Origin: Setophaga petechia
Taxonomy: Eukaryota > Chordata > Aves > Passeriformes > Parulidae
Direction: 5' to 3'
DNA length: 64,000 nucleotides
Assembly (NCBI GenBank): GCA_024362935.1
Contig: JANCRA010000006.1
Span: 31,117,924 to 31,181,923 of the forward strand
A model generated the notes under the pieces. That model saw nothing but the letters and a program-made list of their open reading frames with translations, was not told the origin of the DNA and made no database searches. The translations under genes and the position numbers were made by a program. Within the stretch, counting starts at the first letter, position 1. Every line of letters begins with the position of its first letter. Below are positions 11,501-23,599 of this stretch, in pieces.

Positions 11501-14500
11501 GTAATCCAAAATCACACCAGTAGCTCCCACTGGTCTCCTGCATCCTTTTATTTGGTTTAAAACCAAGTGTTTGCGAGTCATCACTGGGAATTCATCCTCA
11601 GCCGTCTGTCACGCTTAATTGGGTTGTCCTGTAAAATATCTTGCATATAAGTAAATCAAAAAGAGTGGGGCTCATAAAAGGGCCAGTGTGTGGCACATTG
11701 ATGGTATTTATAGGCTTCTCCGTGGTGCTCATCACCATGGCAGCTGTGAAGGTCGATGCTGACACTTGTGAGGGAATGCCAGGGATGTTTTCAAACAGCC
11801 ACGTGTACGGAATGAAGCAGTGCTGGTGTGTGCCAGTGGAGCTGGGAGCAAGGCTGCAGTGTCCTGCAGGGAGCCCCCAGCCCCAGGACAGCAGCAGGAG
11901 GGCAAGGAGCCATGGCAGGAGATGGCAGCTCTGTGGGCTAAGGCTGCTGGGGTTGTAGAGCCCCGGGTGCTGCATCCTGGCATCTCCTTGGAAAAGTGGG
12001 CAACAAGCAAAAGGGGACAAAAGTACTCACATGGAAGAGGCTGGAGATCCCTTCACCCCTTTTCTCCTCTTTAGGTTGAAGCCCTCACGTACCAGCCTGT
12101 TTTTCCTACCTTTCTGTTGAATTATACTGAAGCCAGTGGTGATTGCTCCACAAGTATCCAACAGAAGCTCACTTTCTACAGCTGGCTCTTTTAGATAACA
12201 TTCTTTCTTCTTAAAAAGCAAACAAAAGCAGCATGTCCTCATGTCAGTTCTGTAACTGGCACATAAAAAGCCTTCTTCAGCCACATCCAAGCAGAGCTGG
12301 TTTGAGCATCTGCACCTCAGCTTCCACCTGGAAAGAAGCCTCTTGCAAACTCTTTGCTGTCCCAGCAGCATTGCTGTCTCCAGCAGCAGTGCTCCAAAAT
12401 GACTCTCAGGGGGATGCATAACAACCCTCAGCATGTCCTTTTATGACAAAACTGCCTGGTCTCTCAGCTGGAGGACCCCAGTTCCTGCAAAAACCTGGCC
12501 AGGCTCTCTCAGTGAGTACACCTTCATCTTCTCACTTGCATCAGGCTGTCACAGCTCAGCCCTGACCTGAGGAACCCAGGGCTTAGCCAGTCCTTTGTGA
12601 ATCTCCCTGCCCATCTGAGAAAGGCTTTCTATAAACCTGCACCATCCTTCTACTCAGCTAACTGTGACTCTCCCATCTGCAGGTGGGGGTTTTTTCTCTG
12701 CAGGATGAGCAGGGCTCTCTGGAAGGGACCTCGTGCACTCTGTGCCTTTCCTGTCACCCCTGCTCCTCTGCAGCAGAAACCAAACTGTGCCTGTTTTCCC
12801 CTCCTGTGCAGAAGAGCAGGTGCTTCTTCCCACCCTGTTCTCATCTCCTCTCCTTGCTCCCCAGGGCAGCCTCAGCTCCCTGGCTGCTGTTAGCCATGGA
12901 CCTTTTGTTCCCATGAGATAAAGGCTGTGTCTCTGCCACCCCTGGGCTCCAACTGCTCACCACCAGGGAGGGGAGGCTCCTCAGGAAAGCCCCAGGGGCA
13001 TAAAAGTCATTATTCAACATAATTTACCTGTTGATGGCAGCTATTTCTAAGGCTGTGGGAGCACGGGGCCCTCATGCCCAGGTCTGTAAGCATTCAATTC
13101 ATGCTTTCTTCACAACAGCAAACTGCTTTGCCAAAGCCATTTGGTTAAACAGCTGAAGTATACAAACTCACTGGATTTTTTTTTTCCTGGGGCTGTCCTG
13201 GGGTTTATGCAAGCACTCCACTAACATTTACTGTCCTGGCATCCACTGTTAGTCCCACAGACTTGGGAAAAATGAGTCCACATGGGCAGTGGGTGTGAGG
13301 GAGTTGGTGTGATGCTTTCCCTGCCTCCTACAACTCCATTCAAGAGCTCTTCTAGCAGAGCAAATACATGGGGTCTCTTTTTGCTCTAAGACTGATACGG
13401 TTATTAAGCTTTCTGCAGTGGAAAAAAGATTGCAAGGCAATTCAGCTCGCAGGGTCATGAATCCATGTAGATGTTGTGAATGGAAACGATATGCATGTGC
13501 CCTGGGCTTTGCCCAATCATACCAAGCAGTAATAGAAGTCAGGATGAAAATAAATCTTAATACCAACATGCCCTACATGAAGCAAATACTTATTTTACAT
13601 AAAGCCTAATTTTAGCACGTCAAGACTGTAGCCAATCCACTTTGTCTCACCATGACTTAGCATAATGACATACATATAGGTATGAATATATAGATTTGTA
13701 GACAAGCTCTTTTCCCCTCCCTATTTTTTTGCTGAATTGAGTGCCTCAAGAGGCAGAACTTGCTGTCTCAGTGAGGAATCTCTGCACACTCACAGCCCTT
13801 CTCTCCCTTACCTGGGCATGGGGAAGGCAGCACGGGCACCCATGTTATGCACAGAGTGATTTCTTTGAGCAGCAGCAGCTAAGAAATGCCAAAGCATGGC
13901 TGTAATGCTGACTGGGATCAACTGGATAGAAGGAAATGCTGATGGGTGTCAGGCCCTGGGGATGCTGGCAGGGGATGGATGCTGCCTGCAGCCCAGCCTC
14001 CCCCAGCTGGCCCCACTGTAGTGATCTCAGTGCTGGCAAAAGAGCAGCATGAAAATGCTCTTCAGCATGGGATTCATCAGTGTGCGTGCCCTTTGTCTGA
14101 TACCCGTGGAGAGAATGCCAGAGGTTGTGAGGGAATGCCCTGAGGGAGTCATGATATGCTCAGGTTTTCCAAGTGCTTTGGAAAAAAGCAGTGGTGAGCT
14201 TTGCTTTTCAGAAAAAAACCCAGAATCCTTTCTGGCATTACGCTTTCCTGCCTCCTCCCCGTGCGGTGTCAGAGCTGGTTTATGCAGCTATATTAACTTT
14301 CACTTCACCTTTCTGTGCTGCTCCCTTCCCCTGCACACTTTGTCCTAGGAAGATCCCAGAGTGCTCCAGCAGGGCTGCTTTCTCAGAAGAGTTTGGCTGT
14401 GCAGCAGCAGGGCCGTGTCAGGAGGAGCCTGGCTCCTTCCTTGCCCACCACACCGTGATGCCCAGTGATGCCCAGTGTTCTGTGCCAGCCTGAGGGCACC

Positions 14501-14533
14501 CCACAGCCACAGCCATGCTGGGGCTCCCACAGC
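8597..14533. other. Intergenic, no gene recognised
   Basis: Almost 6 kb with no recognisable exon, RNA gene or named repeat. Local features are a short duplicated GAGTTATTAAAGG-like motif near 9110-9150 and AT-rich stretches near 10000-10340 and 13560-13740. The many short frames lack conserved motifs. Confidence 0.5.
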
Positions 14534-16075
14534 TGCTCCCCATGGTGCTTCTGGCTGCCCAGCTGCTGTGGGATGTGGAGCCCTGTGGTCCATGCTGGGA
14601 AGGCGCAGGCTGGAGTGGCCGCGGGAGGATTTTGGCTTGCACCAGCAGCCAGCGAGGAGTGTCTGGCACTGGTGGCTGGAGACAGGCTCTGCCTGTGAGC
14701 CGAGCCAGGCTGGCAGCTGGGGAGCCAAAAGCAAAGGGAAAGGCAGGGCTTTGGATCCCTTTGCAGAGTTCTGCCTTGATGGTGAAGCCACTCACGGCAC
14801 GCCTGTCATGGGGAGCACAGGCCTGGGAGGAGCCGCCGGTGCTTTTGTGGGGCCGTGGTTGTGAGGAGCAGCTCTGGAGGAGCAAACACCCTCAGGAATG
14901 TGTAGGGGGATGCTCCCCATGGTGCTTCTGGCTGCCCAGCTGCTGTGGGATGTGGATGTGGAGCCCCGTGGTCCCTACTGCCCTGCTGGGAAGGCGCAGG
15001 CCGGAGCGGCCGCGGGAGGATTTTGGCTTGCGCTGGCAGCCAGCGAGGAGTGTCTGGCACTGGTGGCTGGAGACAGGCTCTGCCTGTGAGCTGAGCCAGG
15101 CTGGCAGCTGGGGAGCCAAAAGCAAAGTGAAAGGCAGGGCTTTGGATCCCTTTGCAGAGTTCTGCCTTGATGGTGAAGCCACTCACGGCACGCCTGTCAT
15201 GGGGAGCACAGGCCTGGGAACAGCCGCCAGTGCTTTTGTGGGGCCGTGGTGGTGAGGAGCAGCTCTGGAGGAGCAAACACCCTCAGGAATGTGTAGGGGG
15301 ATGCTCCCCGTGGTGCTTCTGGCTGCCCAGCTGCTGTGGGATGTGGATGTGGAGCCCCGTGGTCCCTGCTGCCCTGCTGGGAAGGCGCAGGCCGGAGCGG
15401 CCGCGGGAGGATTTTGGCTTGCACCAGCAGCCAGCGAGGAGTGTCTGGCACTGGTGGCTGGAGACAGGCTCTGCCTGTGAGCTGAGCCAGGCTGGCAGCT
15501 GGGGAGCCAAAAGCAAAGTGAAAGGCAGGGCTTTGGATGCCTTTGCAGAGTTCTGCCTTGATGGTGAAGCCGCTCACAGTGCACCTGTCATGGGGAGCAC
15601 AGGCCTGGGAGCAGCCGCCGGTGCTTTTGTGGGGCCGTGGTTGTGAGGAGCAGCTCTGGAGGAGCAAACACCCTCAGGAATGTGTAGGGGGATGCTCCCC
15701 ATGGTGCTTCTGGCTGCCCAGCTGCTGTGGGATGTGGATGTGGAGCCCCGTGGTCCGTGCTGGGAAGGCGCAGGCCGGAGCGGCCACGGGAGGATTTTGG
15801 CTTGCGCTGGCAGCTAGCAAGGAGTGTCTGGCGCTGGTGGCTGGAGACAGGCTCTGCCTGTGAGCCAAGCCAGGCTGGCAGCTGGGGAGCCAAAAGCAAA
15901 GGGAAAGGCAGGGCTTTGGATCCCTTTGCAGAGTTCTGCCTTGATGGTGAATCCGCTCACAGCGCGCCTGTCATGGGGAGCACAGGCCTGGGAGCAGCCG
16001 CCGGTGCTTTTGTGGGGTCGTGGTGGTGAGGAGCAGCTCTGGAGGAGTAAACACCCTCAGGAATGTGTAGGGGTG
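14534..16075. repeat. Tandem array of four units of about 390 bp
   Basis: Four head-to-tail copies begin TGCTCCCC at 14534, 14911, 15302 and 15692 (steps 377, 391 and 390 bp). Each carries CTGGCTGCCCAGCTGCTGTG, a CpG-rich GGAGCGGCCGCGGGAGG segment (GGAGTGGCCG in the first unit, GCGGCCACGG in the last), AAGGCAGGGCTTTGGAT, and ends CCTCAGGAATGTGTAGGGG. The units differ by scattered substitutions and short indels such as a 14-base loss near the CCCTGCTGGGA segment in units 1 and 4. Because 390 is a multiple of 3, long chance frames cross units, including 246 residues on the plus strand. A related ending (GGAATGTGTAGGGG) recurs once at about 16789-16802. Confidence 0.93.
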
Positions 16076-17717
16076 TGTGGAGCCTCACAAGCTGCACGAA
16101 AAGAGCTGGGCTGGGATGCTGCTGCCTTCCTGGTGAGGGTGGGGAAAGGGAGTCACAGCACCCTGAAAGGAGAAGAGAGGTGCTGGTGCAGGGAAGGTGC
16201 AGCCCTGCCTCCGCAGCAGAGGAGCAGAGCAGATGAAATGACCTGCTGCTCTCTCCTTATTAAAAGAGAATAGTGTTTGCTGGCAGCACTACAGATCTGA
16301 CACCTTGATCCATTGAAATGTTCTCAAAATATAAATCAGGAGGAAGTGATCCAAGCCCCCTGTGCAGGGAGAGTTCCTCCTCCTGCTGCTGCCCTCTCCC
16401 AGGGCAGGAGAGCCCTGGTACCCCGTGGCAGGTGGGTGTGGATGGGGGATCCCACCACAGCACCAGTTTGTGGGGAGGTTTGACTGGGTGATGCATCACT
16501 GAGCCCATCCCTTCTGGCTCAGCCCCAGCAGTTCTGGAAGGAGAAACTGATTGTGATTTAAAGGTGTCAGGATCAGGAAATCCATCATGTCCTCGCTAAT
16601 CTGCTGCTGTGATTGATCACCCTCACCATTAACTGCCCGTTACAGACACACACCTGATTTCCAGTCTAAATTGGTCCCTGGGCATGGCAGGATGGCACAG
16701 TGATGCATGGAGGAGTGTGCAGGGGCTGAGTGGCCCTGGGCCAGCACAGGCTGAAGGCACAGACACCCACTGCCAGCACCCAGAGAGGAATGTGTAGGGG
16801 GGTGTGGAGGAACAGGGGGACAGGAGTCCCCACGATGGATCCCCCAGAGCAGCTGGGCTCGGGATCCCTGCCCAAGGGCTTGGGGACATTGCAAAGGGGG
16901 TGGGATGAGGGATGGCACCCTGCCCTGGCCTCCCCAGGACCAGATCACAGCGCAGTACATCGTGTACTGGTCCCCTTCCCATGCAGAAGGATCTTCCAGC
17001 AAGGAGTGGGAAGAGTCTCGCCTTGCTCTGAGCTAAATTGTGCAGTAAATTAAGGCTGATCTGCATGAAATTTCCTCTGCATGTATGTTCCAGGGTGAGC
17101 CTTGGAAGACGTTTTATCCAAATTCTCCTGCCTTTTGTCTTTAATTTAAAAAGTTAGAATCTCCTGTAATTGCCTCTGTGCTCGTGGAGAATTGGGTAAT
17201 ACTAAGAAACCCTCTGGTGGCTAATTGAATGCCTTATAAATGTTCTGACTGTAAGCAAAGTTCTCTGTCTTACATTATAAAGATATTTAGGTCCCATTCT
17301 GTAGTAGGGTGATAATTTTATGAGGGATTTTCATATCTTTTGGGTGCAATATGGGATGGATCATTACCTTTTTTTACACTTAATTGCTTTTATCATCCAG
17401 AAATATTCAGTGCTTAATGATAATAAAGAGCCTGTGCTAAGGAGGGCAAACACCAAGTGTGTTATTGCCAGAGCACAACTCCTCGGTGTGGCATCTCATG
17501 TGCCACCCACCCAAACCCCCCAGCAGGGAAGAGCAAGGCCAGAGCCCTGTGAAGCAGGAATTGTCTTGTTTTCCATGCATCCATGTCCCCTGCCTTTCTG
17601 GTACCTTGCCCATGGCAGCCAGAGCACAGAGGATGCTCCTGCAGCAGGTGGGGATGGGGAGGCTGAGCTCCCTGGTGCAGACTCCAGGCTCTGAGAGGGC
17701 GCTGGGAACAGGCCCTG
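16076..17717. other. Intergenic, no gene recognised
   Basis: Non-coding sequence. It includes a stray copy of the end motif of the 390-bp array near 16789 and an AT-rich segment from about 17040 to 17430. No gene is supported. Confidence 0.5.
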
Positions 17718-17797
17718 CTTCTCTGGAATCTGCTTGAATGAGGGAAATTTGCTGCTCCTTCTCTGGAATCTGCTTGAATGAGGGAAATTTGCTGCTC
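17718..17797. repeat. 40-bp direct duplication
   Basis: Two adjacent identical 40-bp copies contain CTCTGGAATCTGCTTGAATG then AGGGAAATTTGCTGCTCC, beginning at 17718 and 17758. This is a minimal tandem duplication with no divergence. Confidence 0.9.
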
Positions 17798-17929
17798 CTC
17801 AGGCAGCCAGGCTGCCTGCTGGGCCAGGCTGGCACCTCGCTGCCAGCTTTGCTCCTCAGAGGCAGGGTTACAAAACCAGGTCCAGATGTTTCCTTGCTGT
17901 GCTGCCTGTGGCTCTTCCAGGAATGCATT

Positions 17930-18190
17930 TTTCAATGGCCTTCTACAGCTCTTAATTAAAAGAGCACTCACATCATTCATTAATTACTTATTAACCCTTT
18001 ATAGCCACTACAAGCCCATCACAGACGTTGGTGGTGTCTTACTGATGCTCATAAGCTCATCAGCAGCCATTGTAATTGATGGATTTAAGCAATCTGCTGA
18101 CCTGTTGGGCCAGGCAACAATTGATTAACTATTCATTAAAACATCTAGAAATTATTTATGAACCTTTTATAAACTATTTATAAGTGAGCA
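17930..18190. other. AT-rich block with repeated TTAATTA/TTTATAA words
   Basis: This block differs in composition from its GC-rich surroundings. It holds words such as TTAATTACTTATTAACCC, CAACAATTGATTAAC, CATTAAAACATC and CTTTTATAAACTATTTATAA. It could be an old degraded repeat or a conserved regulatory element rich in homeodomain-type TAATTA sites. No family was recognised. Confidence 0.4.
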
Positions 18191-19121
18191 GGGACAGATT
18201 TATTCATTACTGTGTATGGGCTTGCAGCAAAGGGATGGAAGGAGCTCCAAGCTGAGATTCCTGCAGCCCAGCTCCAGGCAGCAGGAAACCTGCCCAATGT
18301 CACAGGAAAGCCTTTGTCACTCCACACATTTCTCCAAATTACACTGGCTTCCTGCAGGCCCCGTGGGGGGTCAAGTTCCCTGATAGATGTGGGTCGTTCT
18401 CCCAAGGATCAGAAATAACACAGAATGGAGAATTTTCTGCTTTTCTGCAGAGTCAGGTAGTTTAGCTAAGTAGGGGCTGGCGAGAATCCAGTAGCAGCTT
18501 TTTAATACACTGTTGGGCTAAACTTAGAGGAGAGGATGAGCAGGCTTGTGTGATGCTTTGCTTCTAGTGGCATAGGATTAAATTACCATCCCATTTTACT
18601 TCATATTAGTATGCAGGGATAGAGAGAAAGGCAGCAGCTGCCAGCAAAACCCTGCTGGCTGCTGGGTGCTCTCAGGCAATGAGCTGGTTCCTGGGTAAAT
18701 TGGGGATGCAGTGTAGGAGTCAGGTTCAGAGCCCACAGCTGATTGTTTCATTTTGGGGTTTTTCCCAGCTTGATAATGAAAAAACTAAAAATCTGTTTTC
18801 TATTACTTTCAGTGCAGTAGAGGAAGGGAAGGTGGAGTGGCCTTGCTCAGCTTAGACTTCATGAATCATTCCCATGTTCCTGATCCGTAGTGTTTGTACC
18901 AAAAATGGAGACTTTTCCAGGGGCTGCCCAAAATGAGTAATGCTGCTCCTTGCTGCAGGATCCCAAAGCACTCAGTGCTGCTGGGGTTATCTGCAGCCCA
19001 CAGAAACGAGCATGGTTTGGCAATGAGGAGCCTCCCTGTCTCTGGAGACCACCACCACCAAAGAGAAGCTGCAGGTGTCAGCTCTGCACCTGCTGACACA
19101 AGAAATGACACTGGGATCTCA
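18191..19121. other. Intergenic, no gene recognised
   Basis: Ordinary non-coding sequence up to the next LTR. Nothing specific is seen. Confidence 0.5.
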
Positions 19122-19542
19122 CTGGGGTATTTTGGGGGTGCCTGGATGGAGGGGGAAGGAATGAATCTGACTCCATGTTCTTAGAAGGCTAATTTATTAT
19201 TTTGTGATATTATATTAAAGAATGCTATACTGAAACTATACTAAAGAATACAGAAAGGATACTTACAGAAGGCTTAACAAGATACTAATCAAAAACCCAT
19301 GACTCTCTCCAGAGTCCTGACACAGCTGGCTGTGATTGGTCATTAAGTAAAAACAATTCCCATTAAACCCATCAAACAATCACCTGTTGGTAAACAATGT
19401 CCAAACCACATTCCAAAGCAGCAAAACACAGGAGAAGCAAATCAGATAATGATTGTTTTCCTTTTTCTCTGAGGCTTCTCAGCATCCCAGGAGAGCAATC
19501 CTGGCAAAGGGATTTTTCAGAAGATATGATGGTGGCGTGTCA
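19122..19542 (-). mobile_element. Solo LTR, passerine ERV family B (reverse)
   Basis: Read on the minus strand, it carries TTTTCTGAAAAATCC-like, TTTGGAATGTGGTTTGGACA, CAACAGGTGATTG, AGGACTCTGGAGAGTCATGG and CATGGAGTCAGATTC segments, matching the copy at 22011 in the opposite orientation. It is related to, but distinct from, family A. The plus-strand boundaries TGGGGTATT and GGCGTGTCA are estimates. No target-site duplication was identified. Confidence 0.8.
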
Positions 19543-20513
19543 CCATCCAGGATCCCTTCCTACAGGCTGTCCCTAGTGCTGCCTGCAGCAGATGCTGTCC
19601 AGCAGGACACAGGGATAACTGATATTCCCAGGAGCTGGGGGTTGGTGTGGCAGGTCTGTCAGCTGGCAGGGAGGGACAGATGTGCCCCAAGTTTCTTGTA
19701 CAAGCTTCCTTCTCTGCCTCCTGCTTCTCTGCATTGTTCTCCTGCTGGTGGTGCTCAGCTGAAGGCCAAGCTGTGCAGGAGCCACAGGGCTGGCTTGCTG
19801 CTCAGCACAGGAGGGGAATCCCAGCCCTAGCAGCAATCTCAAGTGGCAGATTTGTGTGGTGATGAATGGTTAGCTGTGTTTCAAGCCCTTGTTTGGATTT
19901 ACAGAAGGGGTGTGTTTACACACATGTAATTCATTCAAAAAAGCTCTATATAGTTACTAGTTAAGCATAAACTGGAGTAATTCAGCACTGCACTGTGTGT
20001 GTCCTAATCAGTTTAAAGCTGAGCTGAGATCAAATTAGTGCAACCTGAATCTGGCTGAGCTCTCCCCATCCTGCCATAGCCCGGGCCCCGAGGCTTACAG
20101 GGTGTCCTGCAGGGCACAGCTCACACAAACATCATGCAGAATTTCACTGCTGTTCCACCTCAGAGGAGAGAGAAGCCAGCTCTCTGTGGTCTCTCCTGCA
20201 AGTGTACTTGAGCTGTTTTAGAGTGCAGCACAAAGAAATCAGCTTTCTGTGGGAAGAGAATACAAAGATGTGCCCAAAGAGCCATAGGTGGCTCAGCATT
20301 CTTGTAGGAACCCTCGAACCAGTGTGCTCCTCATTCCCCCAGGACCAGGGAGCTTTGGAGGCTCAGAGGACCCCCTGCCCCATCCACAAGGCAGGGCTGA
20401 GCACTGGAGAGGGGTTGTACCCCCCCAGCTCACACTGCAAGCTGGAACTGCCCTCACTTCTTTTGGCAAACCAGTCCAGGGGGTGGAAAGCATGTCCTGC
20501 CTGGCCAGCTCAC
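19543..20513. other. Intergenic, no gene recognised
   Basis: Non-coding sequence with an AT-rich stretch near 19920-20050. No gene or repeat is recognised. Confidence 0.5.
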
Positions 20514-20592
20514 CTGGCAGGACATCACTGTGCCTCTGGCAGGACATCACTGTGCCTCTGGCAGGACATCACTGTGCCTCTGGCAGGACAGC
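20514..20592. repeat. 22-bp tandem repeat, about 3.5 copies
   Basis: Head-to-tail copies of GGCAGGACATCACTGTGCCT plus CT begin at about 20516. The complete copies are identical. Confidence 0.92.
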
Positions 20593-22010
20593 AGGCTTTG
20601 GTGATGTGGTCAGAAACCCCCAGCTGGCCCCCCAGGCAAGGGGCACAGCCTCCAACTCCAACCCATCCCACAGGAGCAGGGGGATGCCTGTGACACACAA
20701 TGGGGCCAGCAGGAGGTGTTTGGAAAGAAGGGGTTCAGGGGGCTCTCTAGGACACAGCACAAGGTGAAAGCAGGGTCCCACCACCCCTACAGGGCTTTGT
20801 TTGGCTGGGGAGTGGGGCAGCTCCATCCCAAAAGCAGAGCTTCCCCTGGCAGGGCTTCCCCTGCAGAGCATGCAGGCCCCAGCCATGCTGAGGACCCCAC
20901 AAGAGGAACAGTGTCACCCCCAGACAAGGCAGGAGCAAACCACCCCGCTTGCATTCTCCATCCACTTGGTTCAGCAAAGCTGAAATAACAGAAATCACAT
21001 AGGAATCAGTCCTTGGGGGGCTAGAGATGCTCCAGGTCTGCAGAGAGCAGAGAGCTGCTGGTGCTTGCTCTAGATGAGCCTGTTCATGTTGCAGAGCTGC
21101 TCCAGCTGCACTGCCCTCAGCTCTGTTCCCAAGGTGGGAACACCTGGCACTGGGTTTGTGGTGAGCTGAGTCCTTTGGCCAGTGCCTGCACCCTGCTCCA
21201 GCCAGCCCAGAGGGGCCAGCCAAGCACTGGGGCAGGAGCAGGGGCTGGAGGATTCCCCTCAGCTGCACCATTCCTGCTACAGACCACAGAAATTCATGGT
21301 TTTCTGTCCCTTGTGTGGACTCTGTGCTCATTCCCAGCCCCTCTGGGCTCGCAGAGGATGTGGGGATGCCCCTGCAGGGAGGAGCTGAGCCTGCTGGTGG
21401 CACGATGTGGCACTATTGGCTACCTAATTACAGAGCAATTAACCACCCATCCTTCCCTGAGGCAAATCTGTAAATACAGGGAAGAGCTGGAATGCACAGG
21501 GACACAGCAGAGGAGTGGTGGGGGAGGATCCCCTGGCTCTCACCTGCCTCCAGGGGCACCTGGGCTTCCAGGAACCCTGAGCAGAAATGCTTGTTGCCTC
21601 ATGAGGCCACGGGGATGCCATGGGAGGGATCCCAGCCAGAGGGTGGGAAAGGCTGGGGCTGAGCAAGGGGGGGAGAGGGGAAATGATGGTGCAAAAATCA
21701 GTGCAAGATGTTGGCATGGTGCTTGGGGAGGGCTTGCAGAAGCAGTTTCAGAATGCAAATTAAAATAGCAGCTGATGGCAGCTGCACTCACTGTGCCTCT
21801 GCAGCCAGGTGAGGTTTTTGCCAGCCCAGCAGTGGCCCTGGCTGCTGCAGCCCCTGGTGTCCCCCTGTTCCCCCCAAATTTCACCACTTCCTTAGCTGGG
21901 ATTCAGCACTGCCTGTTTTGTACAGGAGGGATGCTCTGCAAACATCACTTTTTCTGTGCCTCATGCAGTTGAAAATTCAGTGGGAAACACCTGACATTTA
22001 CCACATTTCA
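20593..22010. other. Intergenic, no gene recognised
   Basis: GC-rich non-coding sequence. The 218-residue minus-strand and 235-residue plus-strand frames overlap each other and have Gly/Pro/Leu/Ser-rich composition with no domain, so they are not called as genes. Confidence 0.5.
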
Positions 22011-22462
22011 TGTTTGCCACCATCATTTTCTGAAAAATCCTCTTTGCCCAGCATTCTTCTCCTGGGAAGCTGAAAAGCCTCAGGAAAAAAAAGGAAAACA
22101 ACAATTATCTGATTTGCTTTTCCTGTGTTTTGCTGCTTTGGAATGTGGTTTGGACATTGTTTACCAACAGGTGATTGTTTGATTGGTTTCATGGGAATTG
22201 TTTTAACTCAATGACCAGTCATGGTCAGGCTGTGTCAGGACTCTGGAGAGTCATGGGTTTTTCATTATTATCTTGTTTAGCCTTCTGTCTGTATCCTTTC
22301 TGTATCCTTTAGTATAGTTTTGGTACCATATCAATATAATATAATAATATAATATAATATAATATAATATAATATAATATAATATAATATCAGCCTTCTG
22401 AGAACATGGAGTCAGATTCATAATTTCCTTCCCTCATCTGGAGACCCCAAAAATACCACACA
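22011..22462 (+). mobile_element. Solo LTR, passerine ERV family B, with internal satellite expansion
   Basis: A plus-strand copy of the family seen at 19122. It starts near TGTTTGCCACCATC, carries TTTTCTGAAAAATCCTCTTT, CAACAGGTGATTG and AGGACTCTGGAGAGTC, and ends near CCCAAAAATACCACA. Just before the CAGCCTTCTGAGAACATGG segment, the AT-rich poly(A)-signal region has expanded into a run of AATAT/ATAAT pentamers at about 22332-22390. Confidence 0.85.
22332..22390. repeat. (AATAT)n microsatellite inside the LTR
   Basis: About eleven AATAT pentamers replace the short AT-rich region seen at the same point in the sister LTR copies, so the array arose by expansion after insertion. Confidence 0.92.
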
Positions 22463-23599
22463 TGTTCTCTCTGGAGAACTGGGAAATGTCTGCTCCACTC
22501 CACACTTCATCCCCCTTCCCCAAGCAAGAGATTCCCTCCCAGTGAGGGAGAATGTGTGTGATGACTTTGTGGCCATTGGTAGATAGAAAGAGGTTTTATT
22601 GCTCTTTCCTTTGTTAGGAGTGAGGTTTGAATCTTCTTCCCCTGGATCTGTGTTTTCTAGCAAACCACATTCATTGTTCCTGAAAAGTCCAAGCCATCTG
22701 CTGCTTCAAATGCAATCTAAAGTTATCAGCACAGGGGAGGGAAGGAGGAGGGTAAAATGACCCCAGAGAGAAAGGAAATATTTCTGAGGCTGAACAAAGC
22801 ATCCCAGGATTGCTCCTAGCCACTCTTTGTGGTTGCTTTATTTTGCTCAAAACCCCAAGTGCAAATAATTAAATGACTGCCAAACAGAAATAATTTATAT
22901 TGGATTTTCAGCCTGTCTGCCAGACCAAAACTAACTTGTCATTCTGACACCTCTAAGCAGTGCCAGGGAGGGAAGATGCTCTCTGTGCTGCCCTGGGGGC
23001 ACCCAAACCCCACTGGTGATGCACTCCCAGCCCTGTGGCTGTCACCTGGAGCTGGGGATGCCCTCCCTGCCATGGGCTCCTGGAGCTCTTCCCAGCTGTC
23101 ATGGCCTGACTGCTTGGCTGGGATCAGCAGCAGGAGAGCTTCCCATGCACATTTTGATTTCAAATGCTGGAAAAGAGAAGGAAAAATGAGTCCGTTCTGA
23201 GCATGTTTAGAAAGGAATGACTTCAAAAATTAACAATTCAGGGCAAGTCTCATTTTTCAAAAGATGCTTCTAAATTAGCCATTTTGGGTCAGCCTCCATC
23301 TCTTATCCTCTCAATATCCCTTGTCCTTCCCATTTCATGGAGGGGACGAAAACAGCAGCTCCTCACTCGCAAACAGCATCTTTCAGCAGCTGGCTAAGCT
23401 GCAAAATGGATTAGCTTTGCCTTACAGCTCTGTACACAGCAATTTCAGGCTTGCACTGGAGTTGCATTGCCTTTCCAAGCAAAACATTCCCCGTGAAGCC
23501 CCTTCTGGGGATGCCAGGAGATGGAAATGAGCCTGTGGGGCAGCAGCACGCTGGGGAACAGGGATGGAGAAAGGAGATCTGCTCCCACACACAGAGCCA
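22463..23599. other. Intergenic, no gene recognised
   Basis: Non-coding sequence without recognised repeats, with AT-rich patches near 22680-22900 and 23210-23290. Confidence 0.5.

Noticed and set aside
14515..15255. 246-residue plus-strand protein
   Set aside because: It spans the 390-bp tandem units. The unit length is a multiple of three, which keeps a chance frame open, and other frames on both strands are open too.
20747..21403. 218-residue minus-strand frame and the overlapping 235-residue plus frame (21061-21768)
   Set aside because: The two overlap on opposite strands, have low-complexity composition with no recognisable domain, and show no supporting splice or Kozak pattern.
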